The translations under genes and the position numbers were made by a program. Positions 1 through 7,143 of a stretch of DNA of 64,000 nucleotides are shown piece after piece (the first letter of the stretch is position 1; the number at the start of each line of letters is the position of its first letter). This DNA is from UQRS01 sp050946935 (GTDB lineage Bacteria; Bacillota; Clostridia; Oscillospirales; Acutalibacteraceae), in assembly GCA_050946935.1 (NCBI GenBank), contig JBMNVR010000010.1:1-64000 (forward strand), read 5' to 3'. The notes below the pieces were generated by a model. It was not told the DNA's origin and did no database searches. It worked only from the letters and a program-made list of their open reading frames with translations.

Positions 1-199
1 CTCCATATACGCGGACAGAAACGTCCACCGTGACGCGCTCGCGCTGCTGCGGCAAACCCATCTCCTCCGAAAACCGCGCGTATTCAGCGGAGGTCGCACG
101 ATACCGGCACCTTGCCGCTATGATATCCTCCTCCGCCGCGCCCTCCTTCAGCAGGGCTATCTCCTGCCGCTGCACCCGCCGTTTGTTCTTTTACGCCTG
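1..199 (-). pseudogene. C-terminal fragment of a phage minor capsid protein 2-like gene (runs off the left edge)
   Basis: The minus frame reads from an in-frame stop (just above 199) to the window edge without a start codon. It contains the run YRATSAEYARFSEEMGLPQQ followed by RERVTVD, which I recognise from the C-terminal part of Firmicutes phage minor capsid (portal-proximal) proteins. The neighbouring frame continues upstream in a similar style, suggesting a frameshift. The QQRERVTVD segment occurs again at 870-910, so this is a second copy of the conserved region next to the toxin-like cassette. The rest of the gene lies outside the window, so whether it is intact further on cannot be judged. 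Family assignment is from memory of the family, not from a search. Confidence 0.55.
23..52. repeat. 30-bp direct repeat, copy 1 (copy 2 at 873-902)
   Basis: Thirty identical bases at 23-52 and 873-902, both encoding the PQQRERVTVD stretch of the capsid-like protein on the minus strand. The repeats bracket the toxin-like and immunity-like genes, as expected if a tip cassette was duplicated or exchanged by recombination in the conserved region. Confidence 0.85.
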
Positions 200-302
200 C
201 AATCCGGAAAAAAGGCATAAAAACAGCGCTATACCGCAAGGCACAGCGCTATGATTATTGAGATTTGAGCATAAGAAAACCGCCTCCGATTCGGCTGGCG
301 GT

Positions 303-533
303 TTACATATCGGTTATATTGATATCATCCGCTATTTCAGCAAGAGATTTTCCGTTAAACAGCGAAACACTCATAACCTCATCTATGCTTTTTGCAACGA
401 GATAATCATTCCCGCACCACATCTCAAAATGTGTATGCGAAATCGGATCCACTCCACACGCTTTCCCATTATAGTCGAATCCAAAAAATGATATTAGAGA
501 ATCCAGTCTATCTCGAATTTGTTTAGTGTTCAT
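303..533 (-). CDS. candidate immunity protein, 76 aa
   Basis: Small acidic protein beginning MNTKQIRDRLDSLISFFGF with no signal peptide or membrane segment. Its ATG overlaps the TGA of the upstream toxin-like frame in an ATGA arrangement, so the two are translationally coupled. Immunity genes of polymorphic toxins are typically small, acidic and placed directly after the toxin tip, which is the basis of the call. I do not recognise a specific immunity family. It appears intact even though the toxin-bearing capsid gene upstream is broken. Confidence 0.5.
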   Translation of the reverse strand: MNTKQIRDRLDSLISFFGFDYNGKACGVDPISHTHFEMWCGNDYLVAKSIDEVMSVSLFNGKSLAEIADDINITDM

Positions 534-1016
534 AAAATATCGCCGTTCTCCTTTCTTTCCTCTTCTGTCAACTCACGCATCGGTCTGCTAATAAGATTAC
601 CTTTCTCATCATACAAATAATCATGTGCGTGTTCTCCTCTCTGCCCATATGGATGCATTTTTGGATTACCATGATTATTATTTGCAATCTGCTTAAATTG
701 CTTTCCTAAATTATCATAATAGTTTCTCTCTATACCGCCCTTTTTAGAAGTGCGTTGAGTAATGCTGTGGGGCAATCCTCTTATACTTGTAGATTTCACC
801 TCTATTATAGGCGTTCCAACCGCATTTTTCAACGGTTTTCTTCCACTTTCCAACCCCTATATTTCCCAGGCCGTCCACCGTGACGCGCTCGCGCTGCTGC
901 GGGATACCCATCTCCTTCACGGTGCGGCGCAAAACCGTATTATAGTCAAACGCGCCCGAGGCGATATCCTGCATAGCCTTGTCCAGGGCGCGCTGCGCCG
1001 TTTTTGATAAGGTTAC
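530..1016 (-). pseudogene. prophage minor-capsid remnant joined to a C-terminal toxin-like domain, frameshifted
   Basis: Reading down the minus strand, the frame from 1016 gives AQRALDKAMQDIASGAFDYN and then GIPQQRERVTVDGLGNIGVG, both typical of phage minor capsid protein 2. There is no start and an in-frame stop lies just upstream. Around 850-800 the sense switches to another frame, which reads STSIRGLPHSITQRT and IERNYYDNLGKQ and ends GHAHDY-like with EHAHDYLYDEKGNLISRP. That tail resembles the exchangeable C-terminal domains of polymorphic toxins found on phage head proteins. A frameshift therefore separates the head part from the tip. The middle of the capsid protein seems deleted, since the DYNTVLRR segment is joined directly to the QQRERV segment. 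Nuclease activity is not claimed. Confidence 0.5.
873..902. repeat. 30-bp direct repeat, copy 2
   Basis: Identical to 23-52; see copy 1. Similarity weakens outside the 30 bases although the CCCATCTCC part that follows is shared. Confidence 0.85.
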
Positions 1017-1123
1017 AATAACCTTTAATTATTCCGGTGATAACCGCACCGTTGCCTTGGCCGAGGTTGACAACTTCGGCACCGAGGGTGCAGAGTTCGT
1101 ATGCCGTGCGTTATGCTCCACCA

Positions 1124-1164
1124 AAAGAAACGACAATTTTTCGATAGAAAATTGTCGTTTCTTT
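1124..1164 (-). terminator. long perfect hairpin downstream of the HAD gene
   Basis: A 17-bp perfect stem (1124-1140 with 1148-1164) with a 7-base loop, A/T-rich at its base on both sides, lies 87 bp beyond the HAD stop. It can act as a rho-independent terminator for the minus-strand genes and separates them from the prophage debris. Bases 1017-1123 hold nothing I can identify. Confidence 0.6.
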
Positions 1165-1250
1165 CCTTGTATCGGCAACCACCCCTTTCGGGAGAGGCTG
1201 CATTTTTATGCTGCACTTTCCATACCCGGGAAATCGACCGCCAAAACATT

Positions 1251-1940
1251 TCAATCCAGCCCGGCCAGCAGCGCCTCCAGATCCTGCAACCGGTCAATCG
1301 CATAATCCGGGAGGATGTCTGCATTTCCCGGCTGATGCAGCGGGTTGAACCAGACCGTGCAAAGGCCGGCGTTTTTACCCCCCTGTATATCCGAGGTCAG
1401 GCTGTCCCCAATCAGGACAGCCTCCCGCCGCCGAAAATCGGGAATCCGCGCAAAACAATATGTAAAAAACTCCCGGTGCGGCTTGTCAAAGCCGATCTCC
1501 TCTGAAATGAAAAAATCCTGAAAATATCTTTGCAGGCCGGCACTTTCAATCCGGCTCCTTTGAACCGAGGCCGTCCCGTTGGTAACCAGATACAGCCGGC
1601 GTGTTTTGGAAAGCGTCTCCAACAGCGTCTGCGCCCCGTCAATATAATAATGCCCGACTGCAAGCTGCGCTTCATAAATCCCGGCCGCCGTCTCCGCAGA
1701 GCAGTCGATACCCAGCTCCGCAAACAGCAACTCAAAACGCCGAATCTTGACCTGCGGCCGGGTCAGCCTTCCCTGCTCCAAAAGCTTCCACTGCGCCAGG
1801 TTCAGCTCGCTGTACCGGCGGCAGATCCCTTCATCCGGCTCGATCCCGAGCCGACGCAGCGCCTTGGACAGAGCGATCCTCTCCGCCTTGTTGAAATCCA
1901 GCAGTGTGTTATCCAGGTCAAATAAAACCGTGTGGATCAT
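1251..1940 (-). CDS. HAD-superfamily hydrolase, YjjG-type pyrimidine nucleotidase
   Basis: A 229-residue cytosolic protein of the haloacid dehalogenase family, subfamily I with an alpha-helical cap. Motif I is FDLDNTL with nucleophile D8 and acid/base D10. Motif II is LVTNGT around residues 118-123, the motif III lysine is in FDKPH (K153), and motif IV is GDSLTSD (178-184). The N-terminal DNTLLDF and the overall layout match YjjG-like 5'-nucleotidases that dephosphorylate (often non-canonical) pyrimidine nucleotides; substrate is inferred from family. The ATG at 1940 is preceded by a GGGGGAG ribosome site; the open frame continues upstream but without a site. It lies 159 bp downstream of proB on the same strand and may be cotranscribed. 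Confidence 0.8.
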   Translation of the reverse strand: MIHTVLFDLDNTLLDFNKAERIALSKALRRLGIEPDEGICRRYSELNLAQWKLLEQGRLTRPQVKIRRFELLFAELGIDCSAETAAGIYEAQLAVGHYYIDGAQTLLETLSKTRRLYLVTNGTASVQRSRIESAGLQRYFQDFFISEEIGFDKPHREFFTYCFARIPDFRRREAVLIGDSLTSDIQGGKNAGLCTVWFNPLHQPGNADILPDYAIDRLQDLEALLAGLD

Positions 1941-2007
1941 TTTTCTCCCCCCCTGTTCATATCCTCTTTCGCACACCGAGGTCTTCTCCCCGGCCCCCTC
2001 TTCAGAC

Positions 2008-2037
2008 GCGCGGCGTTGGAGACGCCGGACGCCGCGC
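2008..2037. other. GC-rich inverted repeat between proB and the HAD gene
   Basis: A 9-bp perfect stem (2008-2016 with 2029-2037) of alternating G/C lies in the 159-bp gap. There is no T-run, so termination is doubtful; it may stabilise or attenuate the proB message. Confidence 0.35.
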
Positions 2038-2099
2038 TTCGCACACAGAGCATACCGGCAGCCCAAACTGCACGGGAAACACATCCTGCCCGCTCCCCA

Positions 2100-2897
2100 T
2101 CATCGTCGGCCCGGAAACAGGGTACCAACGCTGCCGCCGGAAAGAATCTCATACAGAGCGGCGGGCGCCTTGCCGTGCGCAATAACCGTATCAATGCCCT
2201 GCGCGGTCGCCAGCCCGGCCGCCTTCAGCTTGGTGCGCATACCTCCGGTGCCGCGGCGGGAACCGGCGCCGCCCGCCAGGGCACAGACCCCCTCGTCCAA
2301 CCGGTCGATGCGCGCAATCCTCTTTGCGTCCCGGTACAGCCGGGGATCCCGGTCATACAGGCCGTCTATATCCGAGAGGATAACCAGCCGTCCCGCCCGG
2401 CACAGCACCGCCACAACGGCTGAAAGCATGTCATTGTCCCCAAACAGCCGATCCTCCGATTCAATTTCGGTATAGCTGACCGAGTCGTTTTCATTGACCA
2501 CCGGAATGATGCCTGCCTCCAGCAGGGTGTTGAAGGTGTTTATCAGGTTTTCTTTTTTCTCCTCCTGCTCGATATCCTCAGCATTCAGAAGAATCTGCGC
2601 GATCGTTTTATCGTATTCTGCAAAGAATTTTTCATAAAGAAAAAGGATACTGCACTGTCCCACCGCGGCGGCCGCCTGTTTTTGACGGAGGCTGGAGGGT
2701 CGCCCCTCCCACCGCAGTTTATTGGCGCCGACCGCGATCGCCCCGGAGGAGACCAGGATCACCTCATACCCCATATTCTGCACATCCGACAAAACACGCG
2801 CCAGTCGCTCAAAGGCACGCAGGTCGCTCTGCCCCGCCTCATTGGTCAGGGTGGAAGTTCCTACCTTGACAACCACCCTGTTTTGATAGAGTCCCAT
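2100..2897 (-). CDS. proB: glutamate 5-kinase, short form without PUA domain
   Basis: Catalyses ATP-dependent phosphorylation of glutamate, the first step of proline synthesis. The 265 residues correspond to the amino-acid-kinase domain alone: VVVKVGTSTL at the N-terminus (K11), LVSSGAIAVG (48-57), VNENDSV (134-140), FGDNDMLSA (152-160) and the GTGGM/TK nucleotide segment (216-223). The roughly 100-residue C-terminal PUA domain of the E. coli enzyme is absent, as in some other bacteria. The ATG at 2897 follows AAGGGGA. No proA lies beside it in this window, which is unusual because proB and proA are commonly paired. The upstream neighbour on the same strand is a prolyl-tRNA editing homologue, suggesting a proline theme. 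Confidence 0.88.
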   Translation of the reverse strand: MGLYQNRVVVKVGTSTLTNEAGQSDLRAFERLARVLSDVQNMGYEVILVSSGAIAVGANKLRWEGRPSSLRQKQAAAAVGQCSILFLYEKFFAEYDKTIAQILLNAEDIEQEEKKENLINTFNTLLEAGIIPVVNENDSVSYTEIESEDRLFGDNDMLSAVVAVLCRAGRLVILSDIDGLYDRDPRLYRDAKRIARIDRLDEGVCALAGGAGSRRGTGGMRTKLKAAGLATAQGIDTVIAHGKAPAALYEILSGGSVGTLFPGRR

Positions 2898-2981
2898 TTG
2901 GATTCCCCTTCTCTTCCCTGCGGAGGAATCACTGCCCTGCCGCAGAAAAATTATCCGGCTATCATAAAAGCCCCGGCTGCT

Positions 2982-3521
2982 TTATACCTCGATCACCGCC
3001 GGATCATGCTTTGCAAACGGCAAAAAATCTCCAACCAGCCGTTCGGTTTGCAGCTTCATGTAGCCGGTGGTCGTACCATCGCTGCAGCCGTACCACGCTT
3101 CCCGAAGCACCTCCCGATCCAGGACAACCCGCACCCTGTTCTCGGTATCCAGCAGGGCGCTGAACACCGTCGCCGCCCCGACCCTCGTCCCGAGCATAAC
3201 CTGCATTCTCTCCTCCGACGCGAAGGAGACGCGGGGCACCTCCAGCGCATGGCTGAATGCTTTGGATGAAAAGGGCTTATCTCCCCGGGTGATAAAAAGG
3301 TAAAAATCCGTCTGCTGCCGGTTGCAGAGGAAAAGGGTCTTGACAATCTGAACCCCTAACCGTTGATTGATGTCGGCGCAGTCCTCCATCGTAATCGCCT
3401 CTCCCGTATCCACCCGCACAAACGGAATGCCAAGTTCTGAAAGCGCCGCGTACACGGCCTTTTGCAGCGGCGTGTGAAACGTCGCCGGCGGCGTTTTATG
3501 CGGTTCGCCTACATAGATCAT
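2982..3521 (-). CDS. prolyl-tRNA editing (YbaK/ProXp, PrdX-like) deacylase homologue
   Basis: A 179-residue protein of the YbaK/EbsC fold, which in free-standing form hydrolyses mischarged Ala- or Cys-tRNA(Pro). The pattern fits PrdX/ProXp-type proteins: a conserved lysine in VKTLFLCNR, the FYLFITRGDKPF strand, and the GTRVGAATVFSALLD segment followed by VVLDREVL. Length is normal for the class. It is divergently oriented from a LysR gene and upstream of proB on the same strand with an 84-bp gap. The start at 3521 is an ATG with a modest AGGCGGA site. Exact substrate (Ala or Cys) is not decidable here. Confidence 0.78.
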   Translation of the reverse strand: MIYVGEPHKTPPATFHTPLQKAVYAALSELGIPFVRVDTGEAITMEDCADINQRLGVQIVKTLFLCNRQQTDFYLFITRGDKPFSSKAFSHALEVPRVSFASEERMQVMLGTRVGAATVFSALLDTENRVRVVLDREVLREAWYGCSDGTTTGYMKLQTERLVGDFLPFAKHDPAVIEV

Positions 3522-3560
3522 ACTGTTCCGCCTCCTTCTTGCATTTTTTGCAGATATAGT

Positions 3561-3615
3561 TTATCATATTTCTATCCATTACAAAAACAAATCTTTATCA
3601 TATATATCATGATAA
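3561..3615. promoter_or_regulatory. putative LysR-type operator in the divergent intergenic region
   Basis: TTATCAT occurs at 3561-3567 and again as half of an inverted repeat TTATCAT-N7-ATGATAA at 3595-3615, 27 bp before the LysR ATG. Interrupted dyads with short arms in a divergent promoter region are typical of LysR autoregulation sites; regulation of the PrdX-like gene is inferred. Confidence 0.45.
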
Positions 3616-3642
3616 AACGGAATAGATATGGAGGGATACAGC

Positions 3643-4509
3643 ATGGACATTCAAATCGGCAAGATTTTCGCGCTGATCAAAGCGGTAGAATGCGGCAGCT
3701 TCACCAAAGCGGCCGAGGCGCTTTCCTACACCCAGTCGGGAGTGAGCCGTATGATCGGCGATCTGGAACGGGAATGGGGGATCACCCTGCTGGAGCGTGG
3801 ACGCGGTGGGGTACGCCCTACTTCTGACGGAGTGAAGCTACTGCCCTTCGCCCGTCGCATCTGCGAGGACTGCCGCGAACTGCAAAACCAGGTAGACGCG
3901 CTCGGCGGGTTACAGGCGGGTCTGATCCGTATCGGCACCTTTTCCAGCGTAGCCACCCACTGGCTGCCGAACATCATCAAAGCCTTCCAGGCGGATTATC
4001 CCAACGTGGAGTACGAACTGCTCCTGGGGGATTATACCGAGATCGAGTCCTGGATTCTTGAAGGACGGGTGGATTGCGGATTTCTCCGGCTGCCGGCCGG
4101 ACCCGGGCTGGAAACCGTCTTTCTGGAACAGGACCGGCTGCTGGCCGTCCTGCCGGAGGGACATCCTCTGGCAGGAGGCGACCGCTTCCCGGTGACGGCG
4201 CTGTGTGAAGAACCGTTTTTGCTGCTGGAAAAGGGAGAAAAGGCCGAAATCTCAGCCATATTTGACCGCTGCGGTCTGACCCCGCAGGTGCGTTTCACCA
4301 CATGGGATGATTACGCCGTCATGTCAATGGTGGAAAGCGGCCTCGGCATCAGCGTCCTTCCCGAACTGATCTTAAAACGCGTTCCTTACCGGATCGTGAC
4401 CAGAGAGCTGAGCATTCCCGCCTTTCGGAATATTGGTTTCGCCATGCGGGACAAAAAGGCGGCGTCGCTCGCCGTGCGCCGGTTTATGGAATATTTGCAA
4501 TACCGATAA
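3643..4509 (+). CDS. LysR-family transcriptional regulator
   Basis: A 288-residue regulator with an N-terminal winged helix-turn-helix (residues about 5-65, including SFTKAAEALSYTQSGVSRMI) and a periplasmic-binding-protein-like effector domain from about residue 90 that contains a conserved GTFSS start and the IRIGTF strand. The start is taken at 3643 because GGAGGG lies 7 bases before it; an ATG five codons upstream has no such site. It is divergent from the PrdX-like deacylase and so may control that gene and itself; the effector is unknown. It is closest in style to LysR proteins of Clostridia with aromatic or unknown effectors. Confidence 0.85.
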   Translation: MDIQIGKIFALIKAVECGSFTKAAEALSYTQSGVSRMIGDLEREWGITLLERGRGGVRPTSDGVKLLPFARRICEDCRELQNQVDALGGLQAGLIRIGTFSSVATHWLPNIIKAFQADYPNVEYELLLGDYTEIESWILEGRVDCGFLRLPAGPGLETVFLEQDRLLAVLPEGHPLAGGDRFPVTALCEEPFLLLEKGEKAEISAIFDRCGLTPQVRFTTWDDYAVMSMVESGLGISVLPELILKRVPYRIVTRELSIPAFRNIGFAMRDKKAASLAVRRFMEYLQYR

Positions 4510-4634
4510 CAGACCGGAGAGCCGGTTCCTCCCGGCCTTCGGAAAAGCAAAAACAGCCGCCGAATCCGGGTTAAATACGGCGTCCCGATCGCATCATCCA
4601 TACAAAGAAAATAACAAATTCGCCCGCGCGAACG

Positions 4635-4663
4635 TTGACAATACAGCCGTAGTATATTAAACT
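4635..4663 (+). promoter_or_regulatory. sigma-A-type promoter upstream of the nucleotide-sugar dehydratase gene
   Basis: A perfect TTGACA (4635-4640), 17-bp spacer and TAAACT (4658-4663) sit about 200 bp before the TTG start at 4863. The rest of 4510-4862 carries no ORF I trust; the long leader shows no riboswitch I recognise. Confidence 0.5.
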
Positions 4664-4862
4664 ATATTTATAAACACTGCCAGCAGGCCGTCCAAGCAAA
4701 AACAAGCATTTTCTTGGGCGGCATTTTGCCGAGGTGTAAACCATCTGTTCCGCGCAATATTGAGGGGAATACGGTATGTGATTCCGTAAAGCAATCCTGC
4801 GGCCGTCAACCTTTTGAAGAAGAACATTGGCTTTTCATATGTTATCTTAGGAGGCTATTCTT

Positions 4863-6836
4863 TTGGACAAAATCGAAAGGAAAGAAAAACGAAAAAAGGC
4901 CACCCGGATCTGCGCATTATTTCTGCTGGATATTCTGATCCTCAATGCAGCGGCGGCCGGGGCGCTTTTCATCCGTTTCGAGTTGAACCCGGCGCAAATT
5001 CCGGAGGTATATTTGCAAAATTTTCTGCGCTATATGCCAATCCTGTCTATATCCGGCATTTTGATTTTTGGGGTTTTCGGACTGTATACCAGCCTGTGGC
5101 AATTTGCCGGCCTGCGGGAAATGATGAGGATTGCGCTGACCAGCCTGTGCGTTGGAGGCGTGTACATTTTGGGCACACACCTGACCAACTGGTTGCAGCC
5201 CCGCAGTTGCTACATTATTTTCACGCTGTTGCTTTGTATAGCTATGGTTGCCGCCCGTTTTTGCTATCGGGGTCTGCGCTACCTGCACAAAAATGCTCCG
5301 CACAGCGGCGCCGGCAACGCAAATGTGAAACATATCATGATTATCGGCGCGGGCGCCGCCGGAGCTTTGATGATCAGTGAAATCAACAAAAACCGGGATT
5401 TCGCGAACGAGCAGGTAGTTTGCGTCATCGACGACGATCACACCAAAGTCGGCAGCTCTCTGCAGGGAATCAAAGTGGTCGGCACGCGAAAAAACATTCC
5501 GGCCGCAGTCAAAAAATACCATGTGGATGTAATCATCCTTGCCATCCCCTCGATTTCCAGTATAGAGCGCGCCAAGCTTTTGACCATATGCAAAAGCACC
5601 AACTGCGAGCTGAAAATACTGCCCAACATGTCCAAAATTATAGACGGAGCTTATAACCTCGCCGCTTTGCGCAAGGTAGATATCAGCGATCTTCTGTTTC
5701 GCGACCCGATAGACGCGGATTTAGCCAAAATTATGGCCACACTGCAAAACAAGGTCGTCCTGGTCACGGGAGGAGGCGGCTCAATCGGCAGCGAGCTCTG
5801 CCGGCAGATCGCGCAAAGCGACCCCAAGCAGCTCATCATCTTCGATATCTGCGAAAACGGGGCATATGACATTCAGATGGAGCTGGAGGCAAACTATCCC
5901 GACCTGGATCTGGTCACGCTGATCGGCTCGGTGCGGGATACCAAACGGGTCGACGCCATTTTCGACAAATATCGGCCGGAAATCGTATATCATGCCGCCG
6001 CCCACAAGCATGTCCCGCTGATGGAGGACAGCCCGAACGAGTCGGTCAAAAACAACATTTTCGGCACCCTGAAAACGGTGCAGGCCGCCGACAAATACGG
6101 CGCCAAGCGATTTGTCATGATCTCAACCGACAAGGCGGTTAACCCGACCAACATCATGGGCGCAACCAAGCGGGTATGCGAGATGATCGTACAGGCATAC
6201 AACAACCGGTCGAACACTGATTTTGTCGCCGTGCGGTTCGGTAATGTACTCGGCAGCAACGGCAGTGTCATCCCTCTGTTCAAAAAACAGATTGAAAAGG
6301 GCGGCCCGGTCACGGTCACCCATCCCGATATCATCCGCTATTTCATGACCATACCGGAGGCAGTCTCTCTGGTATTGCAGGCCGGCGCCTACGCCAAAGG
6401 GGGAGAGATTTTCGTCCTCGACATGGGCAAGCCGGTGCGCATCGTCGAGCTGGCGGAGAATCTGATCCGCCTCTCCGGCCTTGTCCCGTACGAGGATATC
6501 GACATCCAATTCACCGGACTCCGTCCCGGCGAAAAGTTGTATGAGGAATTGCTGATGGATGAGGAAGGTCTGCGCGAAACCGAAAACAAGCTGATTCACA
6601 TCGGCCATCCGATTGATTTTGATGAGGCAGAGTTGTTCCGCAAGCTGACCGAGCTGTACGAGGTCATGATGGATGACGCAGCCGATATCCGCCGCGTGAT
6701 TCAGGATATTGTACCAACCTATCATCCGAAATCCGATCCATCCGCGGGGAAAATCTCCGGCTGTGCTGAACCGGGCAGCCCCGCCGTCAGCCCACTGTCC
6801 GCTTCGACGGAGGAAACGGTGACCGCCCTTTCCTGA
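4863..6836 (+). CDS. membrane-bound nucleotide-sugar 4,6-dehydratase/epimerase (CapD/PglF/WbpM type)
   Basis: A 657-residue protein acting on UDP-activated amino sugars, at the cytoplasmic face of the membrane, in surface-glycan or capsule synthesis. The N-terminus has a Lys/Arg-rich head followed by four membrane segments (about residues 17-150). A first Rossmann-like region begins with IMIIGAGAAG (about 157). The catalytic short-chain dehydrogenase domain follows, with VVLVTGGGGSIGSELCR (about 297), then YHAAAHKHVPLME, the STDKAV/NPTNIMGATKR segment and RFGNVLGS. In this family the usual SDR Tyr is replaced by Met (here in NIMGATKR). The start is a TTG preceded by AGGAGG. It stands alone between a LysR gene and a strong terminator, not inside a glycan cluster. 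Confidence 0.88.
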   Translation: MDKIERKEKRKKATRICALFLLDILILNAAAAGALFIRFELNPAQIPEVYLQNFLRYMPILSISGILIFGVFGLYTSLWQFAGLREMMRIALTSLCVGGVYILGTHLTNWLQPRSCYIIFTLLLCIAMVAARFCYRGLRYLHKNAPHSGAGNANVKHIMIIGAGAAGALMISEINKNRDFANEQVVCVIDDDHTKVGSSLQGIKVVGTRKNIPAAVKKYHVDVIILAIPSISSIERAKLLTICKSTNCELKILPNMSKIIDGAYNLAALRKVDISDLLFRDPIDADLAKIMATLQNKVVLVTGGGGSIGSELCRQIAQSDPKQLIIFDICENGAYDIQMELEANYPDLDLVTLIGSVRDTKRVDAIFDKYRPEIVYHAAAHKHVPLMEDSPNESVKNNIFGTLKTVQAADKYGAKRFVMISTDKAVNPTNIMGATKRVCEMIVQAYNNRSNTDFVAVRFGNVLGSNGSVIPLFKKQIEKGGPVTVTHPDIIRYFMTIPEAVSLVLQAGAYAKGGEIFVLDMGKPVRIVELAENLIRLSGLVPYEDIDIQFTGLRPGEKLYEELLMDEEGLRETENKLIHIGHPIDFDEAELFRKLTELYEVMMDDAADIRRVIQDIVPTYHPKSDPSAGKISGCAEPGSPAVSPLSASTEETVTALS

Positions 6837-6873
6837 CCCGGATGGCGAGCGCTCAACACACCGAAAAAAGCAC

Positions 6874-6917
6874 AAAGCCCGCAAAAGCCTCCCCGTTGGG
6901 AGCTTAAAGCGGGCTTT
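6874..6917 (+). terminator. rho-independent terminator
   Basis: Outer 9-bp stem (6874-6882 with 6909-6917) and an inner CTCCC/GGGAG stem (6889-6893 with 6898-6902), followed by T-rich sequence. It closes the dehydratase transcription unit. Confidence 0.75.
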
Positions 6918-7028
6918 TGCATATCTAAAGCATCGGTTCAGCGACCGTTTTTCAAACGGAGGGTGTGAAAAACGGCCGCCCGGCTGAATATTTCCGGCCC
7001 GCCCTGTCATAAAACCGGCCGGTCGCTT

Positions 7029-7034
7029 TATAAT
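7029..7034 (+). promoter_or_regulatory. -10 box upstream of the alpha-galactosidase gene
   Basis: A consensus TATAAT 109 bp before the ATG, without a convincing -35 at 16-18 bp, which suggests activator dependence. This is inference from one motif. The remainder of 6918-7143 is otherwise featureless. Confidence 0.3.
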
Positions 7035-7143
7035 AAGGATATATGCCGTCGAAGCGCCCTGTGTTTTCAGAAAATCCCAATGGTACCAGGGCCGCCTCTC
7101 CCGCCCTTTTGGGACCTCCACAAGATGAAAAGGAGCTTTTGCC

